From: Mycetocola miduiensis | GTDB taxonomy: Bacteria; Actinomycetota; Actinomycetes; Actinomycetales; Microbacteriaceae | DNA: 64,000 bases | Assembly (NCBI RefSeq): GCF_900115155.1 | Contig: NZ_FOVM01000001.1 | Location: 558,001 to 622,000 of the forward strand | Reading direction: 5' to 3' | Part shown: positions 16,241 to 25,038 of the stretch, piece by piece | How positions within the stretch are numbered: the first letter of the stretch is position 1 | How the letters are laid out: the number at the start of each line of letters is the position of its first letter | The notes under the pieces: model-generated | Databases searched by the model: none | Told to the model about the DNA's origin: nothing | What the model saw: the letters and a program-made list of their open reading frames with translations, nothing else | Position numbers and translations under genes: made by a program

Positions 16241-17032
16241 TCACCCTGATGCAAGACCACGAACGAATCCGGCGGCAACCCAGACGCACGGGTACGTCGC
16301 AGGGAATGCCCACAGGAACGAATTGAGCCCCATCAGCGCGGCGCAGGCAGCGTGGAATGCAAGCCCCGCCAGGAGCATGCCGGCTGCGAGAGGCGGCGGC
16401 AGCACGAGCACAAGAACGAAGGCGCACTCGAAGGCGATTGTGCCCCAGCTCGCCAGCTTCGACAGGGTCGGATGCCGTACCAGCCACTGCCCGAGCGCCG
16501 GAGTGCCGTGGTCGATTGTCGAGAGGATGCCCGCGAGCCCGGTGCCATCGCGCCACACCGGTGACACGAGTTTGGCGATCCCCGAGGTCGAGTAGGCGAG
16601 CACCGACTGCGCGGCGATGAAACCGACGCCGAGGGCAAGTCGGGCGTCGCCGGGAAATGCTGGTGCGACGAGGACGGTGGAGATGAGGACGATGCTCGCC
16701 ATCTGCTCAGCGCCATCGCCGCCGGAGCGCCGGAACCACCGCAGCGCGACGAACGCGATCGTGAGGACGCACAGCGCAGCCCACCCGAGCACAGTCTCGA
16801 CCCCGCTGGCGAGAACAACCAGCGCTGTGGTCAGTTGGGCGAGCACGAGCACGGCCAGCGTGTGCCGACCACTGACGAGCGCCCGCACTCGCGACATTCG
16901 GTGGGCGGGGGTGAAGAGCACGCCACCTGGCTGGAACTGCTCGCGGACCGACCACTGTTCAACGGCGCCGACAAACACTCCGATGGCCACAAGGCGGCAC
17001 GCGACGTCGAGCGCCCACCCGGCGGCGCTCAC
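16241..17032 (-). CDS. HTTM domain membrane protein (SdpB/VKGC-like)
   Basis: The 263-residue integral membrane protein has six or seven helices and the HTTM pattern: an N-terminal RLVAIGVFVGAVEQW helix, a loop with AKLVSPVWRDGTGLAGILST, and a C-terminal pair of helices. HTTM domains occur in vitamin K-dependent carboxylase and in SdpB, the membrane protein that matures the SdpC toxin in Bacillus. No carboxylase catalytic lysine could be assigned. The start GTG overlaps the stop of the upstream gene, which encodes its likely partner. Function unknown; the fold call is moderately sure. Confidence 0.7.
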   Translation of the reverse strand: MSAAGWALDVACRLVAIGVFVGAVEQWSVREQFQPGGVLFTPAHRMSRVRALVSGRHTLAVLVLAQLTTALVVLASGVETVLGWAALCVLTIAFVALRWFRRSGGDGAEQMASIVLISTVLVAPAFPGDARLALGVGFIAAQSVLAYSTSGIAKLVSPVWRDGTGLAGILSTIDHGTPALGQWLVRHPTLSKLASWGTIAFECAFVLVLVLPPPLAAGMLLAGLAFHAACAALMGLNSFLWAFPATYPCVWVAAGFVRGLASG

Positions 17033-17571
17033 AAGCGGGGGTGCTCGAAAGAGATGAAGGCCACATCAAGCCGTCGCCCGGGCCGGGCCGTCTGTGTGCG
17101 CACGAGGACGAACTGCCGGGCGTCGCCGGGGGACGTGTCCTGCACCGGTGGCGGGGCCGCCACAACCCAACCGAGTATCTCGAGGTAGGCAGCGTGCAGC
17201 TGGATCGACGTCGACGAGCCAGCCTCGGGGCGGGCGGCAGCGCGTATGAGTGCGTTTCCGGTGTCGGTCACCGTCTTGCGGACGAAGCGGTCGGGGTTCC
17301 AGAAGGCGCGGAGCCACGGGGCCGGTGGACGTCTTTCGAGCTCACGCCACTGCCCAGGGCTGCCTGCCGACCAGTCGCGGATCAGGATGTGCAGGTCGTG
17401 ACGGCCGGGCCGCGGGGCGAAGAACGTCCAGCGCGGCAGCAGCGCGAGTACGTCCCGGCGGGCGGTGTTGTCCCACCACTCCCACCGGAACTGGTTCGGG
17501 ATGCTCGCGAGCAGCCACAGGGTGAAGACGATCGTGAGCGCGCCGAGAAGCGCCCCGTCAGGCAGGGTCAC
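17029..17571 (-). CDS. single-pass membrane protein, SdpA/DUF5819-like
   Basis: The 180-residue protein has one N-terminal membrane helix (residues 7-22) and a soluble outer or inner domain with LLPRWTFFAPRPGRHDLHIL. A W-x-(F/L)-F-A-P-x-P motif of this kind is seen in small partners of HTTM proteins (SdpA, DUF5819), and the gene is translationally coupled to an HTTM gene here. The pair would form a membrane complex that may process a peptide, but no obvious peptide precursor is present. It starts at GTG 17571, seven bases after the previous gene. The family link is by motif only. Confidence 0.55.
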   Translation of the reverse strand: MTLPDGALLGALTIVFTLWLLASIPNQFRWEWWDNTARRDVLALLPRWTFFAPRPGRHDLHILIRDWSAGSPGQWRELERRPPAPWLRAFWNPDRFVRKTVTDTGNALIRAAARPEAGSSTSIQLHAAYLEILGWVVAAPPPVQDTSPGDARQFVLVRTQTARPGRRLDVAFISFEHPRL

Positions 17572-17578
17572 GCCGACG

Positions 17579-17887
17579 CTATTCCGAGAGGTTTCTCACG
17601 GCCTCGGCCCGCAGCTCGATGAGCTGACCAAGCGTCACCCGGGTCTCGAGCGAACTCGCGAGGTCGCGGATCTGGGCCAGTACCTCACGATCACGGTCCG
17701 AGAATTCGATTCCGCCATGACGGGCTTCCCACATCGCCTCGGCCCGGTCAGCGTGGGCTTCGGCTTCGTCATCATCCGATGCGATGGAGTCCAGTCCGAC
17801 GCCGCGCTGTTGGGCTGCGGTGATCATCAGGTCAAGACTTGCCAGTTCTTTCGGCGTGAGGGAGGAACGTGCTTCCCCAGATTTCAT
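17579..17887 (-). CDS. hypothetical small acidic protein
   Basis: This 102-residue soluble, charged and probably helical protein is of no family I recognise. The start is the ATG at 17887, five bases after GGAGG; the open frame continues upstream to 18049, but that part is Pro/Arg-rich and lacks a ribosome site. It lies seven bases before the SdpA-like gene and 158 bases after the beta-rich protein gene, so it probably heads the promoter-proximal part of a downstream operon. Ser/Thr-Pro and Asp/Glu-rich stretches (SDDDEAEAHADRAEAM) suggest a cytoplasmic adaptor. Confidence 0.6.
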   Translation of the reverse strand: MKSGEARSSLTPKELASLDLMITAAQQRGVGLDSIASDDDEAEAHADRAEAMWEARHGGIEFSDRDREVLAQIRDLASSLETRVTLGQLIELRAEAVRNLSE

Positions 17888-18045
17888 TGCGACCTCCGAC
17901 GGTTCGTATGTCAGGCCGGGCAAGCATGAGCCCGGAGCGCTGCGATCAGCGTGGCAGGTGCCCGGCGCGCCACGCAACGGGTCGGAGGGCCCTCTTTTGT
18001 CACTCTGGTTTTCACGAGCAACACCCGAAACATCCGGTGCGAGCG

Positions 18046-18873
18046 TCACCGGTCCTCGGCCACGAGAACCGCGCCGATGCCGCCGACGAGACGCTCGCCG
18101 ACGGTCTGGGAGATCTCGAAGGCAGCGAAGCTTCCCGGCTGGAGATCACGCACCTCGATCTCCGCCGTGAGGGAGCGCTCTTCGCCCGCCTCGAGGTCCA
18201 CCCCGAATTCCAGCGAACGCTCGCCGACGGCGTCTTCGACGCGGAGCAACGCGACGAAGTCGGTGAACGCCTGGCCGGTCACACCGTCCTGCCCGACCAG
18301 CGGCATGGGATTCTCGGCCGGTGCAAGGCGGATCGTGAAACCGGCAGCATCCGGAAACGGGTTCGCCACGAGAAATGGCAGAACGGCGGTGGCACCGGCC
18401 GGAACAGCGACGACCGAGAGGTTCCGCTGCGCCCAGTGGCGGTCGTTCACCGGGTCAGGTACCGGCGGTGCTGGGTCAAGCGGATGCGACACCCGTGCGA
18501 GAAGGCAGATATGGTTCGGGGCATCCGGCGGCATCTGCCGTGTCATGAGCGCCGTGGTGCCAGCGCCGCCCCGCGGCTCCACGGCCACCTGGCGGAATCC
18601 GATGAGATTCTCGGGCCGCAGAACGAACCCGAGCGTGGGGTCCGACCACCAGACCGTCACCTGCGCGAGCGACGACGCATTCGATCCGCCGCTGTTGCGT
18701 ACATCCACCGCGACTTCGAGCACCTGCCCCGGCTGGTACGTCGATGTTCGGATGCCGTCGCAGAGGTACCACGTGACCGTTCCAGGCAGCGGCCGGTCCT
18801 CCCCGGTATCGCCGGGAGACCAGTACGGGATCGCCAGGTAGGGCCTGGCGTCGGCCACGTGTTCTCTGGGCAT
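18046..18873 (-). CDS. hypothetical beta-rich protein, CARDB/Ig-like
   Basis: The 275-residue protein has alternating hydrophobic strands such as QVLEVAVDVRNSGGSNASSL and LSVVAVPAGATAVLPFLV, the pattern of immunoglobulin-like or CARDB adhesion modules. No signal peptide or membrane helix is seen, so it is probably cytoplasmic or exported by an unknown route. It ends 158 bases before the small acidic gene and starts 19 bases after the 611-residue gene, so those two form an operon. Function unknown. Confidence 0.6.
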   Translation of the reverse strand: MPREHVADARPYLAIPYWSPGDTGEDRPLPGTVTWYLCDGIRTSTYQPGQVLEVAVDVRNSGGSNASSLAQVTVWWSDPTLGFVLRPENLIGFRQVAVEPRGGAGTTALMTRQMPPDAPNHICLLARVSHPLDPAPPVPDPVNDRHWAQRNLSVVAVPAGATAVLPFLVANPFPDAAGFTIRLAPAENPMPLVGQDGVTGQAFTDFVALLRVEDAVGERSLEFGVDLEAGEERSLTAEIEVRDLQPGSFAAFEISQTVGERLVGGIGAVLVAEDR

Positions 18874-18892
18874 GGCGTCGCATCCTCTCGCG

Positions 18893-20728
18893 TCAGACCT
18901 CGTTGTAGCCGAGCGCGACCACGTCGACGGGCTGGTCGGTTATCGACCCGCCCGTCTGCCAGCACGGATGCCGCCACCCGCGGTCGGCATCGAGGTCGTA
19001 ATTGTCTGCGTCGTCCACCCCGGTTACAACCTGCCGCCAGAGCGGAATGCTCACCGACTTCGCCGAGAACTGCCCGCCTCCACCAAGGCCGGAGAGGATC
19101 GCCTGTGGCGCCGATCCCGTGTGGAACGGCGCAGAACCGGACGGCTGCTCCACCCCAGTGGCCGGGTACAGGTCGAACCGGTCACCGTCGTATGGAAGCT
19201 GCGGCCAGCTCCCCTCCTCGGTCGGCGGCATCACGGTGAACTGGCGGTAACGCCAGGTCTTGAGGAAGGCATCCGGGTAGAGGACCCCGTGCAGCGCAAG
19301 GAACTCGGCGGCCTTCTGGAACCCTTCCCACATCGTCGACTGCAGGGTGAACAGGTCGGCCGCGAGCTGAGTCGATTCGGCGCGCTGCGCGAGCGACTCC
19401 GCGTCGCCGACGCTCAACTGGGCGGTGCCCCAATCGGTGTCGTGCTCTCCTCCGACATAGACGCCATTCGAGAACGCGGCCGACCAGTTCGCCTCCATGT
19501 CGTCCCACAGCGAGCACGGGTCACCATTGGCGACCTCGATGATGCAGACAAACCATCCCCCGAGCAGGAACAGGATGCTTTGGCCGAGCGCCTCCCAGAA
19601 TGCTCCACATTTCACTTCGGTTGAGTCAGGCGGTTCCTGATGAGCGGGGCCGTCGTCACCGGCCGACAAGATATGCACACCGCCGCCGCTCCCGGGAACG
19701 CCCGGTTCTCCGCCCGACTCGGTGAGCACCGACTGATCGGGGAGCTTCGGCGTGTACGGCGCGGTCGGGTCGGCGAAGACGGCTGCGGCGATCGCATCGG
19801 ACAACGGCGGCGGCGCAGCCGGCGTCTGGATCATCTCGAGTGCCCGAAGGTGCGCGATCATCCGCCCAAACCCGATCCCGATGTCCGGGGTCGTCTCGAG
19901 AGAATCCAGAGGGTAGACCTCGGCGAGCGCTTCGGACAGGAGATTCGCGACATCCGCGTCGATGCCTCCCGGCATGGCGGCCTCGAGTCGGTCGGCAAGG
20001 ACGCCGAACCGGGGAACGTCCGGGCGGTTCGCGGCGATCCATGACCCCACAGCGTTGCGTCCAAGGCGGTCACGCAGCCGATGTGCCCTGCGCGGACCCC
20101 CGACGGATTGCCCGATATACATCGAGCCAGAGACCTGGGCGCCGTAGCCGGCACAGGCGCCGAGGCCGAACGCCTCCGTCTCCGGTGTGCCTGCCAGACG
20201 CATCAGAGCCCGGACGAGGGCGTCGGTGCGTCGTCCGAGGAGCACGTCGTTCCAGTTCCAGGCATCGATGCTGCGATCTTCCTGGCGTGGATGCGGAGGC
20301 AGGTGGTCGTGAGTCGCAACGCGGGAACGAAGTTGCTGCAATTGCGCCATGAGCTGCTGCACCTCTGGGGCGAAGTTCCGAACCTCATCCCCCGCCGCAT
20401 TCAACTCCGCAACGGAGGAAGTGTCTGGCGCCCTGTCGAGGATCGATTGCAGCGACATCCGGTACCGCCCAATGGCGGTGTACAGCGCGAGTCCTTTCGT
20501 CCACACGCCCGCGATGTCTCCGAGCAGTTCCGCCTCCCGCTCACCGACCGTCGCGAACCAGGTCAGCGGGGTGAGGAGACAGCCGAGACTGGCATGCGCA
20601 TCCGCGGCCGTCATCACCGCCAGGTGACGATCCCGCGTTTGCGCCTCAGCCGGGTCGGCGATGCTCTCTGCCGAGAGCGCGTTCTTGAATTCGAGAAGGG
20701 AGCCCATCAGACTGCGATATTCGAGCAC
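18893..20728 (-). CDS. hypothetical 611-residue protein, first gene of an orphan locus
   Basis: This is a large protein with no family I recognise. The first half is helical (about residues 1-130 and 160-330, with Arg-rich HRLRDRLGRNAVGSWIAANR). A Pro/Gly-rich linker around 330-375 leads to a second half with one hydrophobic stretch (ALGQSILFLLGGWFVCIIEV), aromatic-rich segments and several Cys. It starts at GTG 20728 eight bases after GGAGGG; the ATG seven codons on is an alternative. It heads the - strand locus with the beta-rich gene. Intact reading over 1.8 kb with uniform high GC argues that it is a conserved, selected gene. Confidence 0.7.
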   Translation of the reverse strand: MLEYRSLMGSLLEFKNALSAESIADPAEAQTRDRHLAVMTAADAHASLGCLLTPLTWFATVGEREAELLGDIAGVWTKGLALYTAIGRYRMSLQSILDRAPDTSSVAELNAAGDEVRNFAPEVQQLMAQLQQLRSRVATHDHLPPHPRQEDRSIDAWNWNDVLLGRRTDALVRALMRLAGTPETEAFGLGACAGYGAQVSGSMYIGQSVGGPRRAHRLRDRLGRNAVGSWIAANRPDVPRFGVLADRLEAAMPGGIDADVANLLSEALAEVYPLDSLETTPDIGIGFGRMIAHLRALEMIQTPAAPPPLSDAIAAAVFADPTAPYTPKLPDQSVLTESGGEPGVPGSGGGVHILSAGDDGPAHQEPPDSTEVKCGAFWEALGQSILFLLGGWFVCIIEVANGDPCSLWDDMEANWSAAFSNGVYVGGEHDTDWGTAQLSVGDAESLAQRAESTQLAADLFTLQSTMWEGFQKAAEFLALHGVLYPDAFLKTWRYRQFTVMPPTEEGSWPQLPYDGDRFDLYPATGVEQPSGSAPFHTGSAPQAILSGLGGGGQFSAKSVSIPLWRQVVTGVDDADNYDLDADRGWRHPCWQTGGSITDQPVDVVALGYNEV

Positions 20729-20993
20729 GATTCTGGCCCTCCACTCCGTCGGCGGGAATGAGGCGGCCGGTTCCGAGTAGCGTGCCCAACCGCCCTGGCG
20801 TCACAGCGTAAGACCCGCGCCCGGCCGCCGCAAGGGTGAGGAACGTGTGCCTGGCACTGGGTCCGCCGGCACCAGGCCCCGGCCATTTCCACTGGTCCTT
20901 GCGGCGTGCCGAACCCATGCAGTGCCGCCGTACGGCACGATATTAGGCAGGCGTCAGCCGCGAGCCGCCTGGTTCGAGCGAGGGTGTGGGGAC

Positions 20994-22139
20994 ATGCGTA
21001 AAAAGAAACAGACTGCTGAGATCGATCATGCCGACATCAAGCCGGACTTCGCGCTGCAACGCGGCGCGGGCGCCCCCGGGTTCAGCATCGCTTCGTTCCG
21101 CATCGGCCTCGTGGGCGGACTCGGTGTCCTCACCGCCCTGACCATCGGCAGCATCCTCGGCCAGCTGGGCACCGTCCTCATCTACATCGGACTCGCCCTG
21201 TTCCTTGCCCTCGGCCTCGACCCCCTCGTCACCTGGCTGGAGAAGCGGATCCAGCGCGGCGTCGCCATCGCCCTCGTCGTCCTCGCGGTGCTTGGCGTTT
21301 TCGCCGGGCTGCTCTTCGCCGTGATTCCGGTGCTCGTCGAGCAGGCAACGAACCTCGTGGATGACTTTCCCCGTGTGCAGAGGGAGATCCAGGGGAGCGA
21401 TTTCATCAAGGGGCTCGAAGAATCCTTCGGCGGTTCGCTCAGCATCAGCGACGCTCTCGCGAGCGCCATCGAATTCGTCAGCGACCCGAAGAACCTCGTC
21501 GCGATCGGCGGTGGACTTGCGGCGGTCGGCGCCGGTGTTGCCAGCGGCGTGACCGGGGCCGTCATCGTGCTCATCCTGACCCTGTACTTCCTCGCTTCCC
21601 TGCGCTCGATGAAGGGTGTCGCCTACCGCTTCGTTCCCCAGTACCGCCGGGTCGGATTCGCGACGATCACCGAGGAGATCACCGGAGCGGTGGGGCGCTA
21701 TGTCGTCGGCCAACTCAGCCTCGCCCTGTGCAACGGAGTTCTCAGCCTCATCTTCCTGTCGATCATCGGGGCGCCGCTTCCGTTCCTCCTGGCGATGATC
21801 GCCTTCCTCGGCTCGCTCATCCCCCTCGTCGGCACCCTGACCGCATCAGTCATCAACACCCTGATCTGCCTGTTCGTCTCGCCGGTGACCGCGCTGATCG
21901 CCGGAATCTACTATCTCATCTACATGCAGATCGAGGCATACGTGCTGAGCCCGCGCATCATGAACCGCGCCGTTGCCGTTCCCGGGGCGCTGGTCGTCAT
22001 CGCCGCCGTCGCCGGCGGTGCGATCGGGGGTGTGCTGGGGGCGCTCGTCGCGATCCCGGTTGCGGCATCCGCCATCATCATCGTGCAGAAGGTGGTCTTC
22101 CCCCTGCAGGACTCGAAGCGGTCGCCGAGCGGGGCGTGA
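20994..22139 (+). CDS. AI-2E family transporter
   Basis: The 381-residue membrane protein has a first pair of helices (about 35-80), a periplasmic-type domain after LVTWLEKRIQRGVAIALVVL, and a C-terminal five-helix region with AIPVAASAIIIVQKVV, the layout of the AI-2E (TqsA/YdiK, PF01594) family. Members export autoinducer-2 or act as Na+/H+ antiporters; the substrate cannot be told. The ATG at 20994 after GAGGGTGTGGGG gives a short charged N-terminus, in contrast to a longer reading from 20847 that begins in non-coding DNA. It is monocistronic. Confidence 0.88.
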   Translation: MRKKKQTAEIDHADIKPDFALQRGAGAPGFSIASFRIGLVGGLGVLTALTIGSILGQLGTVLIYIGLALFLALGLDPLVTWLEKRIQRGVAIALVVLAVLGVFAGLLFAVIPVLVEQATNLVDDFPRVQREIQGSDFIKGLEESFGGSLSISDALASAIEFVSDPKNLVAIGGGLAAVGAGVASGVTGAVIVLILTLYFLASLRSMKGVAYRFVPQYRRVGFATITEEITGAVGRYVVGQLSLALCNGVLSLIFLSIIGAPLPFLLAMIAFLGSLIPLVGTLTASVINTLICLFVSPVTALIAGIYYLIYMQIEAYVLSPRIMNRAVAVPGALVVIAAVAGGAIGGVLGALVAIPVAASAIIIVQKVVFPLQDSKRSPSGA

Positions 22140-22226
22140 CCGGGCTCGTCTTCTGCTCCCCTTGACCTCGGGCAGTCACCGGAGAACACTCGACGGAAAA
22201 AACCCCAACCCGTCGGAGCGAGACCC

Positions 22227-23597
22227 GTGACTACCACCGATTTTCCCAGCCTGCATCCTGACGCTGTCGCCGACCTCAGGCAGTCCGTCACCGGCACCGT
22301 CGTTCTTCCTGAAGACCCCGAGTACGAAAGTGCGAGCGCCGTCTACGGCACGATCTACGGTCAGGTCAGCGCCCCAGCGCTCGTCGTACAGGTGGCGGAC
22401 GCGGACGACGTCGGAGTCGCGATCGCATTCGCCCGGTCACATGATCTCGTGCTCTCTGTCCGGAGCGGCGGTCACAGCGGAAGCGGATTCAGTACGAACG
22501 TCGGCGGGCTCGTGATCGATGTGAGGCGACTGAACGAGATCGAGATCGTGGATCGGAAGCGCCACCTGGTCCGGATCGGGGCCGGAGCAGTCTGGGGCGA
22601 CGTTGCGACGACGTTGGGAGCCGCCGGCCTCGCGCTCAGCTCCGGCGATACGGCGACCGTGGGTGTCGGTGGCCTGACCCTCGGGGGCGGAATCGGCTGG
22701 CTGGTTCGAAAGTACGGTCTCGCCTTCGACAGTCTTCTCGAGGCAACGGTCGTCACCGCCGGAAGCGAGAGGCTCCGAGCGAGCGCCGACGAGAACGCCG
22801 ATCTGTTCTGGGCTCTTCGCGGCGGAGGCGGGAACTTCGGTGTCGTGACCGACCTCACCTTCGGAGCCCACGTGCTGCCCGGCATCGTCGCCGGGACGCT
22901 CCAGTTCGGCGACGGAGACCTCGCCACCCTCCTGACCTGCTGGCGCGATGTCATGCGAGCGGCGCCCGAGGAGCTCAACACCACTTTTCTGGCGATGCCC
23001 GACTTCCCGGAGATGCCGGGAGGAGTGCAGGTCCTCGCCTGTTACGGAGGAAACGATGAGGCCGCAGCGACGGCCGCTCTAGCTCCGCTGCGCGCGCTTC
23101 CCGGGCTACGGAGCGACGATATAACGCTTAAGGCATATGCGGATATTCTGGAAGAAGCACACCCGCCGGAGGGCATCACGATCGTTGGCCACAACGCTTT
23201 CGCCCGGGTTCTCGACGACGAGCTGATCGCCTCACTGGCATCCATGTACCGGCAACTCGGCGGCTCGGTCCTCATGATCCGAAGCCTTACCGGAGCGTTC
23301 AGCAGGATTCCCAAGGACGCGACGGCCTTCGGCTATCGGGACAGCGAAGTGCTTCTCATCTCGGTGGCATTCCTCCCGACGGATGCCCCGGTCGAGGCGG
23401 CCGAGCGGGTGCACCAGCTCTGGGCGACGGTCGAACCGCACCTTCAGGGAACGTATACCGGTTTCTCGAACGCCCCTGACGGGGAGGATCCGGCGCTTCT
23501 GTACCCGCCGGACATTCTCGCCAAGCTCGTAGAGGTCAAGCGGAGGTTCGATCCGGAGAACCTGTTCAGCCGTAACCACAACATCCGGCCGTCATAG
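22227..23597 (+). CDS. FAD-binding oxidoreductase, berberine bridge enzyme type
   Basis: The 456-residue protein is a flavoprotein of the PCMH/BBE class. The FAD-binding PP-loop reads VLSVRSGGHSGSGFSTNVGG, where the His after GG is the usual 8-alpha covalent attachment site. The second site is GVGGLTLGGGIGWLVRKYGL, without the Cys of bicovalent enzymes. The C-terminus ends in the BBE motif (VKRRFDPENLFSRNHNI). It oxidises an unknown alcohol, sugar or amine, as in 6-hydroxynicotine or oligosaccharide oxidases. Start GTG 22227 with GGAG upstream. It ends 33 bases from the convergent YibE/F gene. Confidence 0.92.
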   Translation: MTTTDFPSLHPDAVADLRQSVTGTVVLPEDPEYESASAVYGTIYGQVSAPALVVQVADADDVGVAIAFARSHDLVLSVRSGGHSGSGFSTNVGGLVIDVRRLNEIEIVDRKRHLVRIGAGAVWGDVATTLGAAGLALSSGDTATVGVGGLTLGGGIGWLVRKYGLAFDSLLEATVVTAGSERLRASADENADLFWALRGGGGNFGVVTDLTFGAHVLPGIVAGTLQFGDGDLATLLTCWRDVMRAAPEELNTTFLAMPDFPEMPGGVQVLACYGGNDEAAATAALAPLRALPGLRSDDITLKAYADILEEAHPPEGITIVGHNAFARVLDDELIASLASMYRQLGGSVLMIRSLTGAFSRIPKDATAFGYRDSEVLLISVAFLPTDAPVEAAERVHQLWATVEPHLQGTYTGFSNAPDGEDPALLYPPDILAKLVEVKRRFDPENLFSRNHNIRPS

Positions 23598-23629
23598 ACG
23601 TTCTCAACGCCCCGCACGGGGTCCGGGCC

Positions 23630-25024
23630 TCAGTCGTCGTCGCCCCACCCTGCCGGGCCCCGCGCAGTCCCGCTTTCGACTGCGGGCTCGCGGCGAAGAA
23701 CCCTACTGGTAATCGGTACATCCGCCACGGGGAAGTCGGCTGTCGGACGTGCCCGTGAACCGGTGGGCTCGGTCGTTGCATCGACCGGCTCGCGGAGCGC
23801 CGTTGAAGCGGATCCGCCTTTCGTGCCGACCGCTTTCACGACGAGCACAGCGATGCCTGTCGTGACCGGAATGGCCAGAACGAGCCCGATCGACCCGACC
23901 AGTGTGCGGACGATCTCCTCGGCCAGTTCGCCGCTGCTGATTGTCTCGACGAACGGGCGTTCCTGAAGCGAGAGCAGGATGAGCAGTGGAAGCGCCGCGC
24001 CGGCGTAGGCGAACACGATCGTGTACACCGTCGAGGCGATGTGATCGCGTCCGACCCTCATGGCGCCCGCGAACAGGCGCCTGGCGCTCGACTCGGGGGC
24101 CAGTTCATGCATCTCCCATACGGCCGATGACTGTGTGATCGTCACGTCGTTGAGCACTCCCAAACCTGAGATGATCAGGCCGCAGACGAGGATTCCGGAG
24201 AGCGAGATCGATCCGGTCGCATACGAGAGGGTGTAGTCGGCCTCATCGTTCAGCCCCGTGAGATGGGCTGCGCCGGTCGCCCAAGCCGCGATGAGGGAGG
24301 TGGTGACGAGGCCGAAAATCGTTCCAAGCAGGGCCGTTGATGTCCGTGCCGAGAAACCATGAGCGAAATAGAGGACCCCGATCATGATCACGCTCGAACC
24401 CACGAGCCCCAGCAAGATCGGCGGCGCCCCTTGAACAAGCCCGGGGATGATGAAATGGGCAACGACGGCATAGGCACCGGCCAGACCGAGAAGGGCACGC
24501 AAGCCCCGCCACCGTGCGACAAGCACAACGACAAACGCGTACACAGCGGCGAGGAGGGCCATCGGGACCGTCCGCACGAAGTCCATGAAGGAGTAGCGGG
24601 ACTGAGCGCCCTCACCGGCGGCGCCGAGGTCGAGGTAACGGATGCGGTCACCGACTTTCACGTCGGCTTCCCGGTCCACCTCAGGAGGCACCTCAACGGC
24701 GACGGTGGCGCCGCCACTGTCGGGTGCGAGATGGACCGTCGCACATTCCTGGTCGACGCTGGCCTCGGTGGACGGGTACAGGCACGGCGCAAGGCTGGTG
24801 CGCTCGACGGTTCCAACCTGGAAACTTGCACCTTGCGCAGCCGAGTACGGGTTGCCGATCTCCACGTCAGTCGGAGTTCCGGACGGCCAGAGCAGGAACA
24901 TTCCCAGAATCGTCACCAGGGTGATCGGAATCAGAATGGCGGCGAGGAGCCGGTTGGCGCGACGGCGCGTGGCAGCCGCCTCAGGCGAAGCGTCGACGTG
25001 CTCGTGAGAGTGGCTATGGCCCAT
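23630..25024 (-). CDS. YibE/F family membrane protein
   Basis: The 464-residue protein starts with a His-rich tip (MGHSHSHEHVD), one helix, an external domain of about 90 residues, then seven or eight helices with the YibE/F pattern (GLVTTSLIAAWATGAAHLTG ... GLGVLNDVTITQSSAVWEMH). YibE/F proteins are proposed multi-pass transporters of unknown substrate. The tail of about 50 residues is Pro/Thr-rich and cytoplasmic. The His-rich N-terminus hints at metal binding, which is inference. It begins 14 bases after the end of the MFS gene and they may share a transcript. Confidence 0.85.
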   Translation of the reverse strand: MGHSHSHEHVDASPEAAATRRRANRLLAAILIPITLVTILGMFLLWPSGTPTDVEIGNPYSAAQGASFQVGTVERTSLAPCLYPSTEASVDQECATVHLAPDSGGATVAVEVPPEVDREADVKVGDRIRYLDLGAAGEGAQSRYSFMDFVRTVPMALLAAVYAFVVVLVARWRGLRALLGLAGAYAVVAHFIIPGLVQGAPPILLGLVGSSVIMIGVLYFAHGFSARTSTALLGTIFGLVTTSLIAAWATGAAHLTGLNDEADYTLSYATGSISLSGILVCGLIISGLGVLNDVTITQSSAVWEMHELAPESSARRLFAGAMRVGRDHIASTVYTIVFAYAGAALPLLILLSLQERPFVETISSGELAEEIVRTLVGSIGLVLAIPVTTGIAVLVVKAVGTKGGSASTALREPVDATTEPTGSRARPTADFPVADVPITSRVLRREPAVESGTARGPAGWGDDD

Positions 25025-25038
25025 GGTGTCCTTCGATG

